The notes under the pieces were generated by a model. The model was not told the origin of the DNA. It saw only the letters and a program-made list of their open reading frames with translations, and made no database searches. Made by a program: the position numbers and the translations under genes. From Lactarius indigo (taxonomy: Eukaryota; Basidiomycota; Agaricomycetes; Russulales; Russulaceae), in the NCBI GenBank assembly GCA_025766275.1, contig JAFKAC010000016.1, forward strand, positions 310,001-374,000: a DNA stretch of 64,000 nt, given 5' to 3'. Shown one piece after another: positions 53,851-64,000 of the stretch (positions within the stretch are counted from its first letter, which is position 1; each line of letters opens with the position of its first letter).

Positions 53851-55826
53851 ATCCAGGCGAGGAAGGGGCGTAGTAAGATGACGGATGGAGACTGAAGTTC
53901 CCAACTATATATTGCACTTGATTCTACAAGGGAAGCGGGATTCCTGCTGGCGGCTACCCGAATGACGTCCAAAAATCGTGGGTGTGGGGCTATAAATCTG
54001 GCCGGGGGTTGGGAACCGGTGAGATGAGGTACATATGGCTCGGGTGGAGCCGAAACACTGCATAGTGGATGGTCATTGAGTCCGAGAAGAGGGCCAGGAA
54101 CGACAAAAGAGGGGATACAGTACTGTCCGATACTCGGACAGCGCACAATGAGAGCACATTTACGGAGCACACCGTGACGGCGCACTTTGACAGGACGCTA
54201 ATCAGCCCAACTTGGGATAGGGTGTAGACGCGAGGGACGTCAGAAAGGCTGGCACGGCTTCCATAACACCGCCCAGGCAACAATAAGTAGCTGCGGGTGG
54301 ATACTTTAACCGTGTACACAACAGAAAGTGGAATACTCCACACTAGTGATCCGAAGCAGGTACTGCGAAGCAACAGAACAGTGACGGCGATCCCGACCAG
54401 CGTTGCCAGGGCTCATCCGAGTCTGGCGCAGTCACGGTACAAACACGTGACATTATCTACTCTTCAGCCTGAGACCCTTGCTGAGACTGGTGCTCGCAAA
54501 AGGCTAATTTCAAGAACCGCACAAAGGGTATTTCTTCGATCTACAGAAGATATTGATCCGGCGTCACCAGGACGTCCACACGTCTACTTTATCAGGCATA
54601 AATCAAACAAAACGAAGAACTTCTGGAAATGCCAGTCTGGACCAGTGTCGTCCGAGTCCAACTTCGGTTCAAGTTGTTTGTAACATGAAAATCAGTTGCG
54701 GTTATTAGCGTCATAAAAGCACGTAAGTGGTAATTTTTTAAAAACTTCTGATGTGACTGCCGCAGTTATCCCCCTCGAAGTGGCCTCCTCCGCAGCTCCT
54801 TGCCACAGATCGTAGATGAGAGTGCCTTGTCTCTTCTCCAAGAAGGCATTCCCCACCTACCGAGGCCTGCTGCGTAGGAAAACATGATCTTTTTCGGGTG
54901 AATAGATAATCCACGACTCCAAACAGCTGACCCCGCACACATCGGTCTTCCCGAAGTGCTCTTGGAGCAAAAATAGAAGCGGTGGTAATTTTACTGATGC
55001 GCTGGATTGGAGTCAGTGGGTTTACCAGTTGGACATGGATAATTAGTTTCTGCACGACGTTTCCGGTGCCACTGGCAAGGGCGCCCAGGGGTGAGAAGAG
55101 GTGTCTGACTTGGTCGGACCGCCTTGGTTTCACCCCACGACCAGTATGCAGACGCGATCTCTATCCCTCCAAAACTGTGACGCAGAGGGCTCTTCCTTTT
55201 CTTCATGTCGTATCCACGATAGCGTGGCACATCAAATAGAGTAAGTTTATCCCCCACTACCAGTGTCGTTACAGTATGATCTTCTAGCTCGAGCCGCGCA
55301 GGAATTCTTCTTTGGGAAGGCAGTAAGCGGGGCGTGAAGAATGAGGTTTGTGCGAGTATAAGAGAAGGTCGTCCCGACGGGAAGACATAGACAATTAGAA
55401 GTGAGGTAATATTGGATAAGTACGAAGTCGGTTCGGGGATAGAGGGCGGGAACGTTGAGCTAGAATCGGCGCGGGTGCGATGTGCAAGTCGACGTTCATG
55501 CGAGACATCAGACGAAGGGGCTTCGGGAATGGCAAGTGATGTGGATGGATGGATTCCGAGACCCGAGATTTATCTATACATGAGGGAAAACCACAGGACA
55601 CAGACGAGACAATAGGAAGGTTACAAGTAAATCACAGCGGACACCGGCATAAGTAGAATGCAATAGACAGACGGGAGCGGGGCATGACGCGAATTGTGGC
55701 GATACGGCGTTATTGCGCACGCAGCTCCGCGGCACACGTGGACCTTATGTGGACGTTGAAAACTGACGACCCTCCATCCCGAAGCCCGATAGCATGGCAT
55801 TCTAATGCGCGGCTGTAGCCATTGAA
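53851..55826. other. Tyrosinase 2 upstream region and gene-free stretch
   Basis: The first 350 bases repeat the upstream region of tyrosinase 1. From about 54250 to 55826 only short overlapping ORFs occur. CAAAACGAAGAAC (about 54608) also occurs near 51360, so the duplicated block may extend to about 54630. Confidence 0.45.
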
Positions 55827-56408
55827 CTACTGCCGCGAATCGCCCGCGATCGATTCTACTGAACGGTCCGGAGTGATCCAGAGCGTAGGTTTCTGAGTAT
55901 CGGAATAGGCACTACCTCCACCACCGCCATTGCGTAGGTTATTCTCTATGAGCTTGGAAACCCCCCCTACCGGAAGCACGATGACCCTGGCTCTTGATAA
56001 AATAGCTACTGTCGCGAAGAGCAACACCGTAAGCGTTGGGAACGCCAGTGCTCGGCATGTGGGACACCAGGGGCTCTGGGGAAATTTCCGGTGTACCGTG
56101 CAGGATTTATCGTGCTCTGCAATCTGGCCAAGTGAGCCAGGCCAGGCCCCAGCGTAGGCACAGAGATGCGGCCCCGGCGCGTGGCCAACTTTAAGTTTGA
56201 CGATTGGGCGGGGATAGCGCAAGGATAAGTCAGCTGACCGACGGTGTTGACGATATCCAGAGAGAGGCAAGCTGATGTGGAGCCAAAAGGTAGGCGATTG
56301 GCGGTTTGGGTAGTTACAAGAAAGGTAGAAGCACGACCCAGGAAGGGGATCTGCTTGGCGATCATGTGACAGGCTATGAGCAGATCTAAACACCCCCGCA
56401 AAGCCCAA
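55827..56408 (-). other. Diverged coding region, member 2 of the 42/56/62-kb family
   Basis: A continuous minus-strand frame of 193 codons is open here. An overlapping frame (56006-56401) carries pieces reading TTQTANRLPFGSTSA and LDIVNTVGQLTYP, which resemble RDPNRQLLAFDFTSS and PDTANTFGKLTDTP near 42.5 kb. Because the homologous pieces do not stay in one frame, I read this as a decayed copy. It lies just upstream of the second F-box module pair, as member 1 does of the first. Confidence 0.3.
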
Positions 56409-56702
56409 TGCGCGCTATTCCGCAGAGAGCTCGAAGAAAAGGATCAAGTAGGGTCATCGGAATACAGGGAGTCGGGGGGATTGCGATCCAGATTTCTCGA
56501 TGGCGAGAGCACGTCCTTTGAGGTCGAGGTAGAGAGAGGAAGTGACTATCTCTTCTTGAAAGCGCGCTACAGTAAGGAGAGTAACTTCAGTTACCCGCGA
56601 GAGACGATTGCGGATGCGGTGGATTTGCGGCTGTTGTTGCGGGACAACGCTGTGTGTTCTGTAATGGGCGTCTCGCTGCCGGCGCGTGTGAGCACTATGT
56701 AA
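56376..56702 (+). CDS. Small hypothetical protein (108 aa)
   Basis: An ATG-started single-exon frame begins MSRSKHPRKAQ. It is rich in charged residues, with the coding-like stretch FEVEVERGSDYLFLKARY and a tail SVMGVSLPARVSTM. No family is recognised. Its start overlaps the opposite-strand relic at 55827-56408, which lowers confidence. It could be an exon of a longer gene. Confidence 0.35.
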   Translation: MSRSKHPRKAQCALFRRELEEKDQVGSSEYRESGGLRSRFLDGESTSFEVEVERGSDYLFLKARYSKESNFSYPRETIADAVDLRLLLRDNAVCSVMGVSLPARVSTM

Positions 56703-57027
56703 GCAGCGTCCAAAGCCTGAGCCGACTGATGCGTGGGATAATTACATGTTCCCTCGTGTTCTGCAATAAAGATATACCAGCAAGAGCTGCCCAGTTCGTT
56801 CTCCCCTCATGCCCTTTCTAAAGTAAGTAACCTAAATGTCTTTATTTCCTCAAGGCGTAACAGTCAATCATGATGCATGATGTCGCAGATATCTCAATAC
56901 ACATCCCCGTGGCCGATACGGATCGCGCGGCGCCCAACCCGTTACCACGCCAAGCGAATTCCCTGGAATAGGTACACCTCCTGCCAATACCTGTACCTCC
57001 AGCTGACTTTTTCATTTTCTCAATGAG

Positions 57028-58427
57028 TCACGATCGGGGAGCTTTCAGACAATCAACTTCTCAATATATTTCATTATTATCTCGATGTCTCTCCACAACA
57101 TTGGCCTCGGCTTGTGCACATATGTCGCAGATGGCGACATATCGTATTTTCATTTCAGCAGACTCTACACCTTCGAATATTCTGCACCTACGGGACCCCT
57201 GTATTGAAGACTCTACGCCAGTGGCCCACAATGCCTATCGCCGTGCAGTACGGAGGATCTCTAGAGCTTGGTCCCCCAGCTCCCAAGGACGAGGATAACA
57301 TCATGGCCGCACTTAAACAGTCTGGTCGTGTTGGTTCTATCAGCCTCACCGTCACTAGCTCACTTCTGGAAAAGCTATCCTCGATCAAGAGGTCATTTTC
57401 GGAACTGGAGGGCCTCATTCTTCTGTCTCGAGATGGCGTGCCGCTGACCTTGCCCGGCGATTTTCGGTGGGGTCCACGCCTTCATCATCTCCATTTGACT
57501 AGGATCGCGATTCCCGCACTTCCACAGCTTCTTCATTCTTCCATGAATCTCGTGGACCTTCGGTTTCACGAAGTTTTCGATTCTTGGCAGTTCCCACCAG
57601 AAGCGCTCACGAACGCCTTGATTGGGATGACTCGGCTTCAGTCACTTTCACTTCATTTCCTCTCTACCGCCAATTTCATTGTCTTACCCCCACAACCCTT
57701 GGGACGAGCTTTTCTTCCTGTTCTTACCTGCCTTCATTTTGGTGGAATTTCCTGGTACTTGGAACGCCTTGTAGCCAGGATTGCTGCTCCTCGTCTCGGA
57801 GATATTGAATTCACACTCTCAAATGAAAACATCTTCGGTGTTCCAGAACTTCGCAAATTTATCGATAGGATAAAAATGCACAAGTCACACCGTCGAGCAC
57901 ATATTGTATCTTCTGGGCGTTCCATCTCCATCTCTCTCATACAGCCAGGAGCTCCTGCTTGCCTTAAATTGCAAGTAGTATGCGAGAAATTGAGCGAGCA
58001 GCTATTGGTCATGACACGAGTTTGCAATCAGTTTTCGACTTTCTTTCTCAATGTGGAAGATCTGCACATCACTACGACGCGACCATTAGGACGGGAGGAT
58101 AGTGATTATAGTGGGTCGTGGGACCTCCTCGACTCATTCATAGGTGTAAAACGGTTTCATCTCGATGGGAATCACTGGACAAACATCGTGCGTGCTTTGC
58201 ACCTGCCGGGGAGGGGGGACAGAACTGTGCTACCTTCCCTGCACACGCTCTACATAGCGCAGCCCGGGCCACGTCATGCGTCTTTGAGGGAGGCCGTAGT
58301 GTCACTCATGATCTCACGCCGGCTCTCTTGCTGCCCTATAGTGGTGGAATATGAACGACTGTACCACATCAGTGAACCACATGAAACAGGTACAGTGCAT
58401 ACGCTTTTCCACACCACCATTCGCTAA
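57028..58427 (+). CDS. F-box/LRR-like protein, module A2, 5' end damaged
   Basis: The exon begins after an acceptor (AATGAG) and reads VTIGELSDNQLLNIFHYYL ... LVHICRRWRHIV, an F-box, then irregular Leu-rich repeats parallel to module A1 (LVDLRFHEV, LQSLSLHFL, LTCLHFGGI). The stretch corresponding to exon 1 of A1 (about 56880-56970) keeps the end TPSEFPGI and the same donor AATAG-GTACA. It carries a TGA in that frame and no matching ATG. Either another start is used or this copy lost its first exon. The 3' end contains GGTACAGTG before the stop and runs into module B2. Confidence 0.62.
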
Positions 58428-58458
58428 CTCGTTTAGAGTAGAACCCTTTTCTCAGCAG

Positions 58459-60147
58459 GTGACGATTGAGATACTCTCCGATGACGTCCTTCTTAAAATA
58501 TTTCGCCATTACCTGGATGCCGCCCCACGAACTTGGCCTACGATCACGTACGTTTGCCAAATATGGCGACAGATCGTACATACCTCACCTCTGGGTCTAA
58601 ATCTTCGACTCTACTTTACGCCAGGAAAACCCGTTTTGAAGGCCTTAGATTGTTGGCCAGCTCTGCCTATCATCATACAGTACGGGGGGGTTCCAAGTCT
58701 TGATCCTCCGGCTCCCGAGGACGACGACAATATCATTGCCGCACTGAAGCAATCTGGTCGTGTTAGCTCCATCAGCCTCAGCCTCACCAGCTCGCTGCTC
58801 GATAAACTTTCCGCAATCTCTGAGCCATTTTCGGAACTAGAAGAGCTTGTTCTTCTGTCCAGAGATAACATGCAGCTGACACTCCCCAGCGCTTTTCGGT
58901 GGGGCCGACGCCTGTGCACTCTCCACTCAACCAGGATTGCCTTTTCTTCTTTCCCGCGGCTACTCTTGCCTTCCCAGGACCTCGTAAATATTCAGCTCCA
59001 CGAAATTCCTAGCGCCGGGTATTTTTCCCCAGAAGCGTTCGCAAATAGCTTGTCCGGGATGACAAATCTTCGAACACTTTCACTCAATTTCCATTCCCTC
59101 CCACCCAGCCGAAACTACCTCCGCTTGCCTCCACTTCTAGGGGAACGCGTTGTTCTCCCTGCTCTGATGTCCCTCAAATATCGAGGAACCAGCAAGTACT
59201 TGGACAGTCTCGTGGCGAGAATCGATGCGCCTGGTCTCGGGGATATTGATATCACATTTTTTAACCAACCCGCGATGGACGCGTCGCAACTTGGCCGATT
59301 CATAGAACGGACAGGAATGCAGACCCCGCTCAATCGAGCATACGTTCGAACCTCCGGAGATGCCATTTCCATCTTGCTTATCAACTCAAGCGCTTCTACA
59401 TGTCTCCGATTACAAATATCGTGCAAGCAATTAGACTGGCAGTTGTCCGCTGCGGCTCAAGTTTGTGACCAGTTTTCCCCATTCCTATTCCGTGTAGACG
59501 ATCTACACATCAATATGACCCAATCTTCAAGTGGGCAAGAAGACGTAGATGGTGAACAGTGGCTAGAACTTATCCGCACATTCGGTGGCACAACAGACTT
59601 TCGGGTGGCTGACGAACTTACGACAGCTATCTTGTGTGCTTTGGGTCTAGTCGATGGAGGGGACACAACCGTCCTCCATTCCCTGCGTTACCTTCGTATA
59701 GAGAATCGTATGGCGATGGATGAGCCGTCGTGGGAAGGTCTACTGTCATTCATCACCTTACGATCGCGCTTGGGCCACCCCATACAAGTTAATGTCCCAT
59801 TTAAGCAATGCCAGATCTGCCACGCCAGTTTCAGAGAACAGAAAGGACTCAATCATCACCTTATAGACAAGCATGGATATCGGATCGTGTGCTCGCATTG
59901 CGGAAGCTTCGAGTGCAAGACGGGATACAATGAACTATTCCGAGAGCACCTCGAAGCGAGCACCGTAAAGTCTCACGCGATGATGCACTCATTTGGGGCC
60001 TTTCGTTTACATCTATCCAACTCGACAGTCTCGTTAACCGGCACAGTTCTCTGCGCGCCGGACCCCCGGACCCTTCTCCACGATCACGGCGCCACACTCA
60101 CCATACCTAGGGACTCCGACACCCAACGATTTCCCAGCGTGGCCTAA
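58459..60147 (+). CDS. F-box/LRR-like protein with C2H2 fingers, module B2
   Basis: The frame opens after TTTTCTCAGCAG and reads VTIEILSDDVLLKIFRHYL ... TYVCQIWRQIV (F-box), Leu-rich repeats and CQICHASFREQKGL-x4-LIDKH (finger 1). A second finger, CSHCGSFECKTG ... FREHLEAS, has lost the final histidine region. From there the sequence departs from B1 (SHAMMHSFGAFRL), suggesting a deletion or frameshift in the tail. There is no ATG near the F-box start, so translation probably depends on splicing from module A2, whose 3' end overlaps this region in another frame. Expected role: substrate adaptor of an SCF ligase. Confidence 0.62.
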   Translation: MTIEILSDDVLLKIFRHYLDAAPRTWPTITYVCQIWRQIVHTSPLGLNLRLYFTPGKPVLKALDCWPALPIIIQYGGVPSLDPPAPEDDDNIIAALKQSGRVSSISLSLTSSLLDKLSAISEPFSELEELVLLSRDNMQLTLPSAFRWGRRLCTLHSTRIAFSSFPRLLLPSQDLVNIQLHEIPSAGYFSPEAFANSLSGMTNLRTLSLNFHSLPPSRNYLRLPPLLGERVVLPALMSLKYRGTSKYLDSLVARIDAPGLGDIDITFFNQPAMDASQLGRFIERTGMQTPLNRAYVRTSGDAISILLINSSASTCLRLQISCKQLDWQLSAAAQVCDQFSPFLFRVDDLHINMTQSSSGQEDVDGEQWLELIRTFGGTTDFRVADELTTAILCALGLVDGGDTTVLHSLRYLRIENRMAMDEPSWEGLLSFITLRSRLGHPIQVNVPFKQCQICHASFREQKGLNHHLIDKHGYRIVCSHCGSFECKTGYNELFREHLEASTVKSHAMMHSFGAFRLHLSNSTVSLTGTVLCAPDPRTLLHDHGATLTIPRDSDTQRFPSVA

Positions 60148-61139
60148 CGACACCCCATCCCTCTTCGTTGGATCCTTCCCACATTTGTATCTACCCTTCC
60201 CCAAGATACGTGATAGCCCAGCCAACTGACAGCAATTTCCTTTGATTTCTTTCTGGTCTTTTTTCTCCGTACGCAGACGATTCCACCTTTGCCCGTTGTA
60301 TATATAAGATGACAATATCGAGAGATTGCCAATTATGCATATCGCGTCCGAACCGTAAATGTATCGCATCCCGATTCGGAGCTGCACCGCCATAGAGCTC
60401 AAATTAAGTCGCACCCCAGGCGATGCTCTCGGGAACAAAACAAAAACTTTTTTGGTCCAGAAGTGATGTACAAAATATATACTTGTATCATACACACTTT
60501 AAAGTCACCTATATTATACAAAAGAAAGAAATAGAGATGGCGAAGAAAAGGAAGTAATCATTGACTAGGCGCCGGGATACAACTACTGTATGCCCTGTGC
60601 ATGAACGGCAACTCGAGGTGCGTAGGAATTGAGGAAAGGCCCCTCATTACTAACTTACCACCACCTATATGAAAAGAAAAGTGACAATCCTGACGTTATT
60701 CGCGAAAAAAAATTAGATAGAAATCACACAAGTCCAGAGACAGTGCTAATAAAAAGGGCGGACATAAGGTGAAGAGAGGGCGTGATGCTGCATTTTAGCT
60801 TGCAACAACATCCAGAAAAGAAAACCGATTTTTCCTTTGTATTATGCGGAGGATATTCCACAACCACTGCCAGTCGAGCAGATACAGGTCCGCCAGACGA
60901 TGACGGCGCAGATGGAGGGGGAGGCTCATCTTCCTGCGAACAACTTCGAAGATCTTGAGCATTTTCCTACGCGCACCGACTCGGAGCCGCCGCGACGCCT
61001 CGCGCTTCGAGTGCCTGCTCGTCTATCATCACCATCTCCTTCCACATCATACCCTCAAAGTTTGACGTGTAGTTGTGCAGCTGGAGTCGTGCGCGGCCAC
61101 CCGGCCACGTCGTTCGGCACCGCAGGGTCATGAGTTTGC
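60148..61139. other. AT-rich gene-free stretch
   Basis: 3' flank of module B2, followed by A-rich sequence (60660-60840). No gene is supported before the minus-strand region starting near 61140. Confidence 0.4.
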
Positions 61140-62723
61140 TCGTCATTCGCACCGCCTTACTATGGTTTGGGAACCGCCACCACCCGGGACGGGCGAGCGT
61201 CTGGTCCGGAGCCGCCGCATAGATCCCCGAACATGCCAAGGTTCGCACCGACCCCTGGCCCAGGCTGCCTAAATCGTCTCCAGCAGCGGCCATTTGGTAT
61301 GAGCAGCTGTGCCTCGAGCGTGATGCCCGTCACGCAGAGGTTGGGCATTCCCCGTAAGTCTGAATGGGTTCCTCCTGTTCAGCTGGTGAAAAACCTACTT
61401 TGATAATTTCCATATTGAGAAAAATTATTGACATCATAACTTAGTGACAGCTAGCGTTTGCTAGTCATTATTATTAATTATCACAATTATCACGGGAGGT
61501 TTTTCCTGATGCCATATTGAACCCATTCGGTGTCTCCGCCAGTGCAGACGAGCACGGTCGGAGATCGAACTCACCGACGCCCATCCCAAGGCCCACAAGC
61601 GCGACCTGCTGACGTGCCGCAGCCATCGCGTTGCTACCGTCGTCGCTTCCGTCGAAACTGCAGCAGAGAAATTCAAGAGTGCGGGTTTTGCGCACCAGAA
61701 CTGCGCAGGCCTCTTGAAAGGTCATCAGGTCACTAGTCACTTCGGCCCGGACACGACCAAAACCAGGCGCGTGGTGACCCTGACAGGAGATAAGATTGCC
61801 GTCCCCGCCGTACACGTGAAACTTTCTTGCAACCATCGATGGGCGGGATGTCGCAGCGGCCGTCGTGCAAGTCGTTCAACTTGGCGGCGGCGAGGTAGAC
61901 TGTCTGGGAGTGATCCGTAGCGCTGTTGTCGGTCGTCAACGTCTTCTGGAACATAGGAAGGAATGGCATGTTCACTGCGCACGCCCAGATGTCGTCGTCG
62001 ACAGGGGGGAGTCCGTCGGGACTACTGAGGGCGCTTCGTGCAGAAAGGAGAGCAGGCGGAGAGGCCAGAAAAGTCGACGCTCTGGGAAGACTTGGCTCAA
62101 CAGATATCTCTTATGTGGGAGAGTTGTCGCGCTCTGCAACCAGACCGGTGCAGGTACGCTCTCGCGGAGGCAGGGGGCAGGTATGCGATGCGCGGCGTTG
62201 CCGGTGGCTCGAGCCTGACGCATTATTGGGCAAGGGTAGCGGGGGAATCGCCTGTGTCGTCGATGGTGTTGGCAGTATCCGGAGGTAGGAAAGAAAAGGT
62301 CGGGTCGGCGCCAGTGCCAAAAGTGCAGGCGGACGGCGATGGGCATGGCAGACTTGAGTTCGGGGCTTGAGATTCGTACTGGTAAGCTTAGTTTCCCTCT
62401 CGCTTCGTGGAACCCCCAACGGCCGGGTTCGGAAGAGTTGTCATGGGGTCGGCCCTGGCCATTGGTTGCAGGATAGTGATGAAGAAGAGGATCTGAACTT
62501 GAGTAAAACGTTGTAAAAGACTGGGTGAGATGATCGGAACGAGAGGGAAGGATATCAGGCTGCTCACGCCACTCAGTGGTCCTAAATACCTCCTTCCAAT
62601 CGACGTCGAAAGAGGTAGCAGCTCTCTCTTCCCAAGGAACCCCAGTTGGAGAGTAACACGTGAGAAGATTGCGGTGTTAACGGTCATGATAAAGATTATG
62701 ATGCTCACCAACGAGACTTCCAA
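61140..62723 (-). other. Unresolved spliced gene or pseudogene, member 3 of the 42/56/62-kb family
   Basis: Minus-strand pieces in order are a hydrophobic start (MEVSLVSIIIFIMTVNTAIF, 62723), PMTTLPNPAVGGSTKREG and PPDTANTIDDTGDSPAT. Then come DDDIWACAVNMPFLPMFQK, TVYLAAAKLNDLHDGRCD, FHVYGGDGNLISCQG and FDGSDDGSNAMAAARQQ, the last followed by a good donor (GTGAGT), and finally LCVTGITLEAQLLIP. Most pieces look coding, but a one-base shift near 61830 separates GCKK from FHVYGG, and some junctions have no plausible splice. It is the longest of the three family members and possibly the parent copy. A secreted or membrane protein is possible. Function unknown. Confidence 0.4.
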
Positions 62724-62759
62724 TGAAAGTTCTCAAACGACCGGTCGATAGTATCCGCT

Positions 62760-64000
62760 GGGAGGAGTAGTTGGTCAGACAGGCGGTACAGGAAATGGTA
62801 AGTCGACAAAAATTGGTAGGGGAATGTGTAGAGGCGAAAGCTCACATTCTGGGGTTTTGAACAGTGACGCTATCTAGGAACTCATTGGTAGAGCATCCGT
62901 CAGCAAGCTCGCCTCCAGGACAGGGTCGCCACGGCAAGACTGAAGTCCTGTGGTACAGCGGCCGAGGAGCGGACGACGGAGCCATGTATAGGAGCGCTGG
63001 CCCATTGGGGTTCTTTCCGTACGCCTAGACGGGTGAGAGGCTCAAACATGGGGTACGTAGCCTGAGCGAGCACATATGTGTGGCGCGTTGGTGGTGGTTC
63101 GTGCATGCGCCTACAGCTAGTTCCATAACGATTGTCCCCTGGTGACCATTTTTTGGACATAGGCGAGGTTTGAATGGGTAACTCCGCCACCGAGATGGCA
63201 CAGATAACCATTCCATAACCCCAATTGTTTCAAGATAACTATTATATAACCCTAATTCCGTGAGATAACCCGATTTCCTGGGAATTTCCCCCTCGACTTA
63301 TTATGAATCCCGCTCTCGAGTTTTAAATGACCGACTATGTTCTCAAAATGGCAGTGGACAATCGTTATGGAACCAGCTGTAAGCTGCTTGCGTCGACGAA
63401 CCAATGGTACACGAAAAAGAGGTACGCAATATAACATATAGCCGTATAACGTTACGAACTCGAGGAGGCCGTCTCGGATATTCTAGTTTAGAGCACCAGT
63501 TGCGGATGATATGACGAAGTGACTGTGGGGTTTCTTTGAGGCCAGATTTACGAAATGGTGCATGTCGGACTCAAGACGATATTTCCGCAGGGCGGCGGAC
63601 ATTCTGTCTGCGAGAAGTGGAGAACCCTCATTACAGCCGTACGACTGGCAACGCCGTGGACCTAGCTAATCCACAGTTCTAGGTTCGCTTTTATGTACGA
63701 TTGGGCGGACTGAGACTAAGTACATGAAACGCAAAGAACCATGCTGACGAAATGCATACCACTAAAAAAATCCCGTCTCCGGGCCAAGATCGAATGCTAT
63801 GGCGCTTTAGCGCCAGTCGTGATAATCGTTAGAGTCGTCAAGGGAGAAGTCTGTAGATAGTCAAGCGTCGCTGCTTCCAGAGGGAAAAAAAGTAGTGGGG
63901 TGTTTGAGGAGACGTACCACTGCCTTCTGTGTCATAAGCTGAACTCTCCTCGTCGGGGTAGTCGTTCTTATAGTACTCCTCCGCTGTGCGTCCAAAAACT
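62760..64000. other. No supportable gene to the window end
   Basis: Several ATAACC-like words occur around 63195-63270 but not as a tandem array. ORFs are short and overlapping (for example 62900-63211, minus). Confidence 0.4.

Noticed and set aside
55795..55850. tRNA-like stretch on the minus strand (GTAGTTCAATGGCTACA, small hairpin)
   Set aside because: No matching 3' acceptor strand and no T-arm. The anticodon arm does not fold as a seven-base loop on a five-pair stem.
63195..63270. ATAACC/CCCTAA-like words suggesting telomeric repeats
   Set aside because: The words are scattered singly with different spacers, not in tandem, and do not sit at a sequence end.
1..64000. CRISPR arrays, operons and bacterial-type signals
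   Set aside because: No regularly spaced direct repeats. The genes are intron-rich and eukaryotic.

Overview
The window looks like nuclear DNA of a filamentous fungus, most probably an agaricomycete basidiomycete. The grounds are genes broken by many short introns (about 35-145 nt) that keep frame throughout, a Plavaka/Tnp2-type transposase, tandem F-box/LRR genes, secreted tyrosinase and WSC-domain genes, and close fungal versions of GLO3, BOR1 and USB1. A Ceratobasidium/Rhizoctonia-like source is my guess; the sequence alone does not prove it. Exon coordinates were built by hand from splice sites and reading-frame continuity.

Layout. 0-11.6 kb: a tandem array of three diverged copies of one segment. 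Copies 1 and 3 each carry an intact four-exon gene of an unnamed proline-rich family (940-1776 and 7188-8026, minus). Copy 3 continues into the intact ArfGAP gene GLO3 (9898-11643), while copy 1 holds only a decayed GLO3 relic (2930-4120). A tRNA-Thr(CGU) and an F-box-like gene follow (11.8-13.3 kb). 14.44-23.53 kb: a 9.1-kb DNA transposon with perfect 22-bp terminal inverted repeats and a 7-bp target duplication. It holds a two-exon Tnp2/Plavaka-type transposase, a ten-exon gene and a three-exon gene fired divergently from a TATA-containing 142-bp spacer, and one doubtful ORF. A 797-bp non-autonomous hAT-type element with its own perfect TIRs and 8-bp target duplication sits in the transposase leader. 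23.5-29.6 kb: sparse sequence with two short poly(A) retroelement insertions, a diverged third member of the proline-rich family (26509-27225) and a Sel1-repeat pseudogene.

29.7-41 kb: two tandem ABHD12-like alpha/beta hydrolases, a nine-exon borate/bicarbonate transporter (BOR1) and a secreted two-WSC-domain protein. 41-64 kb: two diverged copies of an F-box/LRR module pair (A without, B with C-terminal C2H2 fingers; 42.97-46.41 and 57.03-60.15 kb). Between them lie USB1 and two tandem secreted tyrosinases whose upstream regions are duplicated too. Three related but poorly resolved minus-strand coding regions (about 42, 56 and 62 kb) are probably decaying paralogs of one family.

Housekeeping genes (GLO3, USB1, BOR1, tRNA-Thr) are single and intact. 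Duplicated families and transposons fill the rest, typical of a fast-evolving fungal region. The best candidate for an undescribed system is the 9.1-kb transposon with its intact divergent cargo genes; the second is the four-exon proline-rich family.
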